A stretch of DNA of 64,000 nt from assembly GCA_023079485.1 (NCBI GenBank), contig CM041084.1:126911292-126975291 (forward strand). The letters run 5' to 3'. Below, piece by piece: positions 14,001 through 24,915 of this stretch. How positions within the stretch are numbered: the stretch's first letter is position 1; the number at the start of each line of letters is the position of its first letter. The notes beneath the pieces were generated by a model, which made no database searches, was not told where the DNA came from, and worked only from the letters and a program-made list of their open reading frames with translations. Made by a program: the position numbers and the translations under genes. Source of the DNA: Archilochus colubris (taxonomy: Eukaryota; Chordata; Aves; Apodiformes; Trochilidae).

Positions 14001-14763
14001 GTGGCTGAGAACCCTGATCAATAGCTGCTGTTTAGAAAATACCTTAATTAAATTATTAGTGCTTTCTTGCAAGAATGTCATCTCCTCATACAAGAACCTA
14101 CTGATTACAATCCTATGTGCAGCCCCCTTCCTCCTTATAAAACAAAGCAAGAAGCGGGGTTTGGATGCTTTATATTCTTAGAGGACCAACATTCATGGCA
14201 ATGTGGGATTAATGCTAAAAGCTGTGGGATTTAGTCACCCACAAATCCCATTATTTTCCAAACAATTGCACATATTAGGGCAACTCACATGTACCAAGGA
14301 AGCAAAAAGTTTTTTTGCTTTGCTGAATATAGAATTGTTTTAAAGTGTTACACATAATATGTATTTTTTATTCTCTCCCTTCAACCAAATTACAGACTGA
14401 TTTTTTTTTCTTTCCTCAGGGGAGGGCAAAGGTGATGTAATGATCCACAATTTTCCCTCAAACATGCTATCCATATTTTATTAACCAAGTAAATTATTTA
14501 AACATGTTCACTTACACACATGCCTTCTCTTATACACACACCACACATTCCTGCCAGTGCAGCCTACCTAGATGTAATGAGATGCTCTCCTCTGGATCTT
14601 TTTGCCCAATCAGACTGTAATTAAGCCTATGAAGATGCGGATAAATGTGCAAGATGCCTGTTTAATTAAAAACGAAAATGAGGGTTTAAGTATCAATTTG
14701 TGTTCTATTCAATTATCTGCAAGATTCGTAAGGCAACTTTACCTTTCAGTACCTTTTAACTTA
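8054..14763. other. Unique non-coding stretch, no gene seen
   Basis: No supported gene or recognisable transposon. The longest plus-strand frame (10131-10580, 149 codons) has no recognisable domain, no signal peptide and no obvious splice context. I see no repeat elements except short homopolymers (for example around 11951 and 14400). A small perfect hairpin occurs at 14300-14320 (9-base arms, 3-base loop). A CpG-bearing block at 9160-9310 is listed separately. Confidence 0.55.
9160..9310. promoter_or_regulatory. Candidate regulatory block, CpG cluster plus TGCATGCA
   Basis: Four CpG dinucleotides fall between 9173 and 9208, in surroundings where CpG is scarce. The next segment is AT-rich and contains the palindrome TGCATGCA (9245-9252) followed by ATATTTTAA. 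Such a GC-to-AT transition with retained CpGs is often seen in conserved vertebrate enhancers, but I cannot see conservation from one sequence. There is no TATA box with an associated gene, so a promoter is not claimed. Confidence 0.2.
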
Positions 14764-14927
14764 CAAAAAAATAAAGAACAAAAAACAAACAAAACCAAAA
14801 AAGAAACAAAAAAAACCCCAAACCAAACAAAAACCAAAACAAAATAAGAAACAAAACCCAAACAAACAAAAAAACCCCCAAAACCAAACCAACATAAAAC
14901 CAGAAAACTAAGCTAAACCCACCCTAA
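14764..14927 (+). repeat. A/C-only low-complexity tract
   Basis: About 160 bases consist almost wholly of A runs separated by C or CC, with units like AAAC, CAAAA and AACCAAAC and only a few G or T. It looks like a degraded (AAAC)n / (AAAAC)n simple repeat. No retroposon body could be recognised on its 5' side. The strong strand asymmetry (almost no G or T on the plus strand) is notable. Confidence 0.85.
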
Positions 14928-17900
14928 ATTCAGACTTCCATATGGCATGGTTACTTCCACATGCAGGAGAAACGCTGGTGTATCACAGAAAATCCCATGA
15001 AAACCAAATTGATCACATCAATTCATGAAGGGGAAAAAACAAACACAAAACACAGTGCTGTCAGAACACAGCAGACTGAGTCAATGTATAGCTTGCATAT
15101 GGAAACAATGACATGATTGTTTACTCACTGGTTTAATGATATTCACTTTCTCCTAATGGCAATGTTGAAAATGTGAATGCCAGATGTTGAGCCTACAGCA
15201 CAGAAGCGATGAACACTGGAAGGTCTATAGAAAGAATTTACCCTGACATCAAAATATAGTGTAACTCTTCAGATTATTAATGCTGTATGTGAGGTTATGT
15301 TGTTTTGTTTTGTTTTGTTTTAATTTATAAAAAGAAATAGTTTCATGTTTGCAGTTTAAATTACCATATTTTATAACAGTTCAGCAACAAATTTACATAT
15401 TTCCTGGAATCTGCAGATATAAAAGCGGTAAAACACTCCAGGCATTATTAGATAGTAGATTATAACCCATTACTATTGTTTCAATTAGCAATGTAAAAGT
15501 GACCTGCAGTGTTCAGATGACCCACTAATGGATTTAAATGCTTTAAAATATTAATGCAGGTTTTCTAAAGATGAATCCCAAACCCATTATTCCTGGAATA
15601 ACCGTGAGCTGAAAAGCTGGCAATGATTGTGCATTATGTGGAAAGGCTCATGGTTAATTAAATGAATACCTAGCATTACACTGTTCACTTCAGTGCTACA
15701 AAATTATTTCTCATTGATTTTTACATTCTGAGCCCGTGATTCAATTTACTTCTGCAATTTGTGTTGTTGTGTCAATAAAACAGAACTGCTTGAAGATGGA
15801 AGCATTAGAGAGGGATACATACATTAAGACCCAATGAAAATTGTAGTTTTCTATTTTTTTCCCCTACTGAAATATAATTTTTAGGCATAGCTTTGTTATA
15901 TATTATTAATACAATTTTTGTTTGTTTCCATCTGCTCTTTCTTCATTTTTATGTTCAGGAACTGGAATGTTAGTGATTGCTTAAGGGTGAGTAGCTAATT
16001 TTTCAGTAACAAGTTCTCCTACTATCAAGAACAAAAGCAGCATCAACACAAGTCTGTTATTTCATGTTAAATGGACTAGAAGGGCTCAATTCATCAAAGC
16101 AATCATGCTGGAGAGTCAGGGAGTTTTTAATTTGGCAAGTACATGAAGTTGAATTTTTAAGTTATTAAAATGAAGAATTCTGAGAAGTGGATGGAGAATC
16201 AGAATCAACCCAGCATGGTTTTTGGGAAATGGCCATTCTCTTCAGTGTCTGATACTGCCTGGAAGGAGGGGGAGAAATTCTTTCCACAGAGATGCTCACT
16301 GAGGAAAACTGATGTGGTAAGTTCTCTCGTGGGCGATAGCACTTATCTGCTGTTGTTTAGGATACTTTTACAGTCTAAGGCTGGGTTTGTGTGCCACTTC
16401 TGCATATTTTCCGTGATTTGGTTGATAATTCTCTCAAGGATCTTTGGTCTTGGCCACCTGTGAGTGTTTTCAGGACACGTATATTTTTACCATCTGAAAA
16501 TATTTTAAATTGATCCCATTTACACTTGTGCTGTGTTATGGATAATGTGAATGCAGTAACATTTGCCTCAGCTTTCTCTTGGGACTTTAAGTGAATTTGA
16601 TCTCTAGAGTCAGGAAGAATAAAGAACCAGCACTACATGTCAAACTCTAAGCCCTCTGCAACACTGGTCAGCCTCCATCATAGATTTGGATAATAACAAG
16701 ATTCTAGCAAAAATGCAGTTAAGGATCTCCTTCTGTCACATTCTATCTAAATGATTCATCTCATGGCCATTATTATTTTTAAGGTAAGTTTTTCAAGCTA
16801 GGATGTGATCCCAGGTTTCTTACATTAGGGAAAATCAAGAGTGATTCCATTAGAATTTGTGGAACTGTGATGCTGTAAAATCAGTGTAGGTGAGAAGATA
16901 ATTAGGCCCACACTGTTCCTTGTGTGACACAGTCCTGTAATCACTTACTTGCATGAGTAATGTTGTCTTCAGGAAGTTCACCAAGTTCAATCAGATTATT
17001 TGCATGAGTAAGCATCCCCTCATGTGTGTGCACCCTATTTTCATATATTTAATGCTTCCAAAAGGACAACTAACTATGAACCAGCATTGTGAAGATTCAG
17101 AAGGTATAAGGCACTTTAATAAAGTCATAAAAATCGAACTAAATTTGAAATACAAAAAACACACAAAAAACAAAGAGGACAAATTTGGTTTTACTCTAGG
17201 GCACTGCTTTTCAGAAACCAGAAGATGTGGCTGAAAACCTTATTCAAAGTTAGGATCATTATAATCTCTGTTAATTAAATGGCTAGGGAGCTGTTTTGTG
17301 TTCACCAACTAGGACAATGCATTCAGAACTAAAACGCACTTATGTGTAGCCTCAGTTAGAGCATTAGCCATTACTTGAACCTTGACCATGAGCACTCAGT
17401 GTGACAGCAACCAGTTTTACATCTAGACCCAGCTAAATGAGGATGCATGTTTGCGATATGGATTAGAGACTCATTCTTTCTGTTGGCAGAAAAAAACAGA
17501 AGGTCTGGAAAAAAGATCTGGCTCTCATTACCAGAGGTAAGCAGCCCTGAACTTAATTAAAGATTTCCTGCAAAATGGGATTGCTGTGTCAAGATACTGA
17601 CAAAGGAAGAATTTCATGATACTTTATGTTCCGTAGGTAAATATTACTTATGTTCTTTTTATTTTTATTGGATGAATATGTCATTTGTATATTAAACTGT
17701 GAAGAAATCTTCTAGCGACTATATTTCTGCAACTAGCTGATTTTCATTTTATTGCTCTTTGGAATACTGCTTCCTTTTTTCCCACTTTGCAGAAAACAGT
17801 ACAATTATTTGCCCTTGTTATGTTGTCCTTTATGCTATAAAACACAGTGAATAAACACTGCTAGTTTGATTTTTAGAGATTTTCTTCCTGAAAAGGAAGC

Positions 17901-18339
17901 CAAGGAAACCCAGCAGGCCACAATGAAGTTGTGTAAGTAAGAAGGTGGTGTTGAGTAGAAGACACTGTTTCAGGAACTTCCATGGCACAGATGCTGCCAT
18001 CCCATCATGGGGAGGATCATGTAGGGAAAACTGGCATTAATATTAGTGTCTGTTTTCCGTAAATAAGAAGTATGGGTCTGTCTGTATTCAAGAAATTGCA
18101 ATTGAATGGTCTGATAACAATTGATAAAAGTACCAAAAGGCAGATTTAGGACACTTAGTTTGAAGATGAAGCTTAGGAAGTATATCAGCAAGTCATCAAA
18201 GTTTCCCATCTCCCAGGCTACTTGAGCACAGACACCCTTGGACAGTCATAGTCTGTCTTCTCTGGTCCTTATTTTGAGCCAGAGAAATTTGCAGTCATAT
18301 CTGTTCAGTGGTTTAGCTTCAACAAAAAGGGAGCTCTGC
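14928..18339. other. Unique non-coding stretch, no gene seen
   Basis: No gene or transposon is recognised. A short (TTTTG)4 repeat lies at 15301-15321. The block 15470-15790 contains several ATTA cores (for example TTCAATTAGC and GGTTAATTAA) and looks like possible conserved non-coding sequence, but this cannot be verified here. Short frames (16170-16463, 16953-17234) show no protein family character. Confidence 0.5.
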
Positions 18340-18476
18340 AACAGAAGTGTTCAAGGCCAGGTTGGATGGGGCCTTGGTCTAGTGGAAGTTGTTCCTGCCA
18401 GTGCAGGGGGATTGGAACTGGATGATCTTTGAGATCCCTTCCAACCACAGAGATTCTATGATGTTATGGTTCTAGT
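18340..18476 (+). mobile_element. CR1 LINE 3'-end fragment
   Basis: The plus strand carries the standard CR1 end in order: GTTCAAGGCCAGGTTGGATG, then a CTTGGTCTAGTGGAAG block, GGATGATCTTTGAGATCC, CTTCCAACC, and the terminal GATTCTATGATGTTATGG. This is a severely 5'-truncated copy of about 135 bases, containing only 3' untranslated sequence. The residual octamer tail marks the 3' insertion end near 18470. The 5' truncation point is approximate. Confidence 0.9.
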
Positions 18477-21400
18477 GGAAGTAGAAAAAACAAAAAGAGA
18501 ACCTCAGACATGGGTCACCTACTCTCCAGGCTGGTCCACTGAGCATAAGGGTGCTTTTCTGGAGTCTTTCTTTGGCACCTGTTTTTGCAGGCAAAGCCTG
18601 TGCCACAGGCTGTTTCTGGAGAGGATTCTGGGCCATGAGTGTGAGTCTTACTCAGGCATGTAGAAAAGGACTTAAATGAAGCACTCGACTCAAAATATAG
18701 ATGGGACTTCAGACATCTCTCTGCAGCATTTTCTCTTGTCTAAGATATTCTCCTCCCTGTCCACTCCTTATGCATCTCATGCTCCAACAGGAGGCCACTG
18801 TGTGGGGACCTTAGACCACACAGGTGTCTTGTTCTGGGCTTTGATGATTGCCACAAGTCAGCAACTGTTAAGCAAATCCATCCCCCTCCAGCTGGTGTGG
18901 GAAACAGGGAACAAAGCAGATCTTTTCATTTCTGCATGTGAACAGAGGGGATGTCTTCCAGCCTGCTTTCTTTGATGTTGCTGTTAGCAGAGTGAGATGC
19001 AAACACCAAAGTCCTGGACAGGTTAATTCACCCCTGCTTTGGAGGTGCTGTAGTCCCAGTTCAGACTTGGTATAACTTCATTTAAATCAAATCTTCAACC
19101 CTGAATTCTGCAGTTAGAAAGTTTGATCTAAAATTTAGTATTAATCATCCTCAAAGTCTTTTTGCTTAGAAATAGATATTGCTTCTGATAGTTGTTCACA
19201 CAATCCTGTATTTCCTACTCATTGTTTTTATAAGAAAAATCTGCCAATGCGAGATGACAGAATTTGGTCCTTTTTAGATAAGCATGTTCTGTGATTACAA
19301 GTATTCAAGATTAAATTACACGAACAGGAAAAAAGATAACCGGTATAAAAGCTATTCTGTGAAAGCTATGTAGTCTAATTAAAAAGATAGAAACAGAAAT
19401 TATTCTGGTAATAAAGAATTAGAACACAGTAAAGAATATAGATTTTAGAAATTTATTGAAGTCTAACAGCACTGTGTATGGATTATATAGCTGTGAGGAA
19501 GTAATTTGGAGAAATATTTACTTCCCAATACAGTAATTGTAATTGTTGAAGGTTAAGAACATCCATTAGAATTTTGTATTTTTAATAAAAAAAAAAAAAG
19601 AAGGGTGGATATTTTTTGAACAAAGAACATAGGGAGTTTCTACAAATTAGAAAAGCCAGATAGCAGATAAATGTTCAAGATTTATTATTAATTAATTGCA
19701 TGAGAAAAGTAACAGGATTTGAAAGAAAGTCTGAAAAAAAGGAAGGTACAGGATAAAAGCTTTTTTTTTACACAAAGATAAAAAAATCTGAAACTGCATT
19801 TTATACAAAGCTTGAAGTGAATTCAGATCCTTTGTTATGGTTCACATATTTTCAGCTTCCCACGTTTAATCATAACAGCCTCCTTGTGGTTTAATTATGA
19901 TCAGAGTTCTGAAGATGATTCAACCACTTGCACTGAGAATTTGACTTGCATTGATCAGAAAAAAAAATCTCCAAGTCTTAATTAACCATTTAACTGAAAA
20001 ACATTCCTTTCCTGAGACTCTGCCTCCTGATATGGTAAACTAAAGATGTCTAAACTATGAATCATAACCTGGGAAAAACATATAATAGCTGCTTATGTGC
20101 TGAAAATAAGATTGCAGTTAAATATGTTGGTTATGTTAACCCCTTTGTATACAAGCTTTTGCACAGGTTTCACACCAGAATTAACCAGATTTGGGGAACA
20201 AGTAGTGGATAATGCATTCAATCAGTAGATCTCTGGTGTGGATATTTGCTATAGGGCAGTAGTCCCTACAGAAATAAGTGGGGGGGGGGGTATCAGAAAC
20301 CCTTGTGGTGGCAGTGTCATGCTCTGAATTCAGTCCAGAGGGAGGTGGAATCTGAATACTTATGAAAATCCCATTCTCTGTGGGAGTGCAAACCCTCTAG
20401 GTATTCTGCTCTAATTTGACCACATTATTTCAACTAAAATGAAGCAATTCTTTCAACTGTGGCAAATTTTACACCCAATTTTGAGGATAGGTCCAAGACA
20501 CCTCTTACACCTCTGTTCAGGCTCAGTGACTGATTTTGTCTGTAAAAGCCAAAACAAACCTGAATTATTTATTTTTCCCACTTTTCATTTATGTAATATA
20601 ATGGGTAAGGAGTCTGAATTATTGAATCTATTTTTCAGGTCATCACCAACATCAAAAAACTTTCTTGAAATTTCTTGAAAGGGGAATGTACGTTGCTGTA
20701 AAATCCAGCCAATGAAATCCATTCAACTCCTCCATCTGATAATTAAATTCTTGGCCACTTGGTAATTCTAGCTTTAAATCAGATCAAATTGTAGGATAAT
20801 AAAAACATACCTATGAACTCACTTGAGGAAATTTGGACAATAAAATCAAGTAATTTAAGTAAACATTGGATGAGCATGCATTTTTTATGCATGTATCCAA
20901 ACTTCATGTTAAATTCAACTGAAGATAGATGCACAATAAGAAATATAATATTGAAAAATCTGCTTTTATTTGTATGCAATGAGACTGAGGCTTATAATAA
21001 AAATTCCCACTTCTGCTAGTTCCTAAAGCTTAACAACACTGGAAAGGAATTCTTGTGTATGTTAAGATCTGTTCTGTGTTAACTTTTAATTTAATTAGTT
21101 TTTGGTCTTATTAGAGATTGTCCAACAGGAATATTCCAGAGCATTTTGTACTTAGAAAGAGCTGCTGGACATTATCACAAATTCCCACCTCAGTGGAACC
21201 CTGAAGGTGTCAAGTTGTGACGACTTAATCAAGTGCAGATCTTAAAATCTTAAAGAAATCAGTCATGCCTTTGAAAGAAGATTTAGAAATATATGCAGGA
21301 TGGAAATGTAAAATTTGACACAATTCCAGCAAAAAACCCCAAAAAACCAAAAAACCATATATTATTTAAACTGAAATAATAGGCCGATGAAATATTTCAT

Positions 21401-24400
21401 GGGAATTAGTGTGCAGCAACCTTGTTTGCAATAAGATTAAACTGCTGCAATGCCAAAATTTGTTGTTGATAAGAAAGCTTAAACATATTACACTACGTTT
21501 TATTTTGCCTCCCTTTCACTCAGAAAGTGTGTTCACTATAATAAATTCACACTTTACTATGTAAAATTCATTCATATAGCCAGAAGCTTATAAAAGGAAT
21601 ATAGACTAAAGAGCAAGTTGCATAATGAGATCTAATCTATGTAAAATAAGTCCCAGAAGAAATGTCCTTTACTTTGATCATATCCCTTGAAACAAGATCC
21701 CCTGCTGGAAACCACAATAAAATGAGAGCTTGGGAAAACTCGCCTGGCAAGCAAGTTAGGGTCTTAAAAAAAATCCTCTCTGAGCCCACCAACCTCATGA
21801 TCCCAGGCAAAACGTAATTAAGGCTAATAAAATCTTTCAGCCTCCCTGAGGTTTAATGGGAGAATAAAGATTTTGGGGGGCTCATGGTGTCTTCCTGAGC
21901 TCTGCTGTCAGCCTCTGCGTAGGTGAAACCTCACCTTGCTGCCATGAGCAGAAAAAGACCCAAGGTCTGCCCAGAGGGAGATGGCAATTTGGGAATCCCT
22001 CTTCAACACATGTACACCCCACAGGCACACACACACCCCACCAGGGTCTTTTGCAGCCCTTCTGGGTCCCAGAGTACCTCAGCAGTGACTGGGGTCTCTG
22101 ATTCACAGGGGCAATTTCCAAGCTGATCTTCACTGCCAGCACTGGGGGTGAATCACCACTGCTGAGAGCTTATAATGCTAAATTATTTTTTTTAAGTGCT
22201 TTGCTCTTCCAGGATGAAAGATGTTATAGAAATACAAAATCTCTTTATCATAAATGACAAACTTACAAGGACACACTACAGTGGCCACTAGTTTACTTTA
22301 CCAGCAAATAGCACCCTGTGTCTGAAAGGGAAATACAAAGAAAACCATTAGTTTCTTCAGCAACAGTATTTCCTGTATATTGTATTTTAGTCCATTAATC
22401 ATTTTAAGTCATGAAACAAGATACATAAATGGTTGCTTATCAGGGAACCACTGACATCTTAAAAAAGAAATTAAATAATTAATATAGAGATACATTATTT
22501 TCTTCCTGATCTGGCAGACAATCTCAGAGTGTTATTATACAAACACAGTTCTGAAGCACCCACCAATGTAACACGCATCAAGGTAATCATGGATGCTGGG
22601 TGCACAGCAAGACAAAAGGTTGAAGGTGGGGGTCCTTCACACCCCAGTAGTACAGCTGTTTGTAACAAAGGACTCGCTTTCCAGAACATGGAGAAGATTT
22701 CAAATAATTGATTTATTTCTCTGTAGAAATGGTGATCTGAACTAGTGCTTGGTCACCCATCTGCTGTGCCATGCATGTGGGATGGAACCAAAGGGAGGAA
22801 TTTGTCTGTATTAGGCTGAACTCTTCAAATTTTCTGCAGTTTTCTCACTGTGGTGTCTGAGCACACCTGGGTAAACCAGATCTGAATGCTGAGCTGGCAG
22901 CAGTGTTGCTATTTTTCTCTTCTTGCAGTAGAGGTGCAGTAGAGGTGTTTCTCTTTTTGGGTAGAGGTGCTTTCCACCAGTGGGTTACCTGTTTGCCCCA
23001 GCCCCTGGTGAAACATGCTGCTGTGCCAGTGTCCTTTTGATGGTGCAGCACCAGATTTGTCACTGCCACAAGCCCTGAGGACACCAGAGCTGACACCAGT
23101 ATTTGGGGACAGCTGGAATCATAAGGAAGAGGAGGTGATGGGGAGCTGGAGAAGACACTCTGTCTTGGCTCTCAAAGCTTTCATGATGAATACTACTTGC
23201 CCTTTATTTTAAAGTGAAGCCTCTGCTCACCGCTCAGCAACTGATCACCACCAAAACTGCTGGTAGTGTTGGAAGGGCATGGACTGCTGTCCATTCACCT
23301 GCAGTAAATTCTAATCTCCTGTCTGCTGATGTGATGAATACTGGAGCATGGGGTGCAGGGGTTAGAGAAACCCTCTGGGGTTTTTCCACTCTTTCCCATC
23401 CTCCTCAGAATTACTCCCCACCACCCCAAGGGGACCTTGGTGTGAAGAAGGAGCTTGTGGAGAAAAGGTCTGTGCTGTCTCTCTGCCCCCAGCATACATG
23501 GGAAACACTGTCTGGGCATTAGTGATGGAATGATGAAAAGTAATAATTGTTTCAGTATTTCTCTAATAGCTTTTTTCCCCATTTGGCTTCATTTAATATA
23601 TACATATACCAGTTGGCAAATATTATTATCAAGGCTGAGTTATGAAAAGCTTATCTAATGTATGAGTTACTTTAAAGACTGTTAGAAGAATGACTTCTGC
23701 ATAATAAAACCTCAGGAATACACAAGTGATCTTAACAAATACAGTATGACTGCTGTGTGGTTTCCCATTGCCTTTGTAGTTTCTAAGACACTATAGCATT
23801 ATTTAATTAGCTAAAATTTCCTCTCTCTTGAGGATGAAAACTCAATGAAATGTCAACAATGCTGTCAGTCTGCTTCAGGCTAAACTCATTACACAAAGGC
23901 TCGCAATAAAAACAGTCCAAGACAGATTATTTTGTTGCAAAACATAGGCCCACACAACTTATGCCTCAGAAAACAGATGTGAAATCCATGCAAGTGATGC
24001 ATTTTGGGGGTTAACGGGACTGTGAAGTTCCACCATGTAATGATAGATGTTATGTACTTTCACCGTTCTATATATGACCACCAAAAAGGAAAAAAGAAAG
24101 ACTATTAAATCCCAGCAATGATTTCTCGCTGACTGTTTGCTGGGGGATATTCTTACATCAGTCAAAGGCTGATATGAAATCTGTATCCTTACTATAAAAA
24201 TTCACCTTATCCCACCATTGAGAAAGTGAGCAGAGACTGTATTTTAAGTAAAATATGATGAGGAGCAAAGAAAAAACCTGTTTCACCTAATCTGAATTAT
24301 AACTCATATTTCAGAATACATATGCTCATTACTAAGCATAATAAAATTTGGCATTTTCTATTGTCAGAGGGTTTATAAAGGCTAAATTTCTTGATTTATT

Positions 24401-24780
24401 TAAATAGACAGATAGGAAAGAGCAAACTACAAAAACAAGTGCTATATACTGAAGGCATGTGAATTACCTCCTTCCCAAGGATAATGCAAATTAGAAGTAT
24501 GTAAAGCTTTGTCTGCACCTGGGATCTTTAATGAGGATAAAGAAAAATCAGACGGAGATTCTCCTGGGAAAAGAGAGGATCGTTATTTGAATAACCTGCA
24601 GTGAATTCTAATCAATGCAACGTGACTTTGAAAATGAATGTGGTCTTTCAACCCGCTGTACATGAGCCATAATATTAATCATAACTTCATGGTACAGTAA
24701 AGCCCATGATAAATGGTTATTCAGTGGACTAACGAAAAGACTGTTCATAGCAGGAGGAAGGTAAGGGCCATGTATCCGGG
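18477..24780. other. Unique non-coding stretch, no gene seen
   Basis: No supported gene. It contains simple tracts: an A13 run at 19587-19599 and a G run at 20280-20290. A small hairpin made of CATGCAT and ATGCATG around an AT loop sits near 20876-20894. The block 24530-24740 combines several CpGs with TAATATTAATCATAA-type motifs and may be a conserved element; this is a guess from composition only. No recognisable transposon was seen. Confidence 0.5.
20280..20290 (+). repeat. G11 homopolymer
   Basis: Eleven consecutive G occur in otherwise AT-rich DNA. This is a simple tract with no flanking G runs that would complete an obvious intramolecular quadruplex. Confidence 0.9.
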
Positions 24781-24786
24781 TTTAGG

Positions 24787-24888
24787 GTTTTTTTTGTTTA
24801 TTTGTTTGTTTGCAAAAGCATCTGTCTAGATATACACACGCATGCATATATGTGAGCATGCATGTGTGTGTGTGTGTGTGTGTGTGTG
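24787..24888 (+). repeat. (TG)13 microsatellite with alternating purine-pyrimidine flank
   Basis: A perfect (TG)13 run occupies 24863-24888. Just upstream, 24829-24862 is largely alternating purine and pyrimidine (ATACACACGCATGCATATAT, then GCATGCATG). A T/G-rich tract (TTTG units) precedes it at 24787-24813. Downstream the alternation weakens after CACACTCATGTGC. Alternating CA/TG with embedded GCATGC is the classic composition for Z-DNA formation. The TG run is likely length-polymorphic. Confidence 0.93.
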
Positions 24889-24915
24889 CACACTCATGTG
24901 CCTGTATGCATGTGC

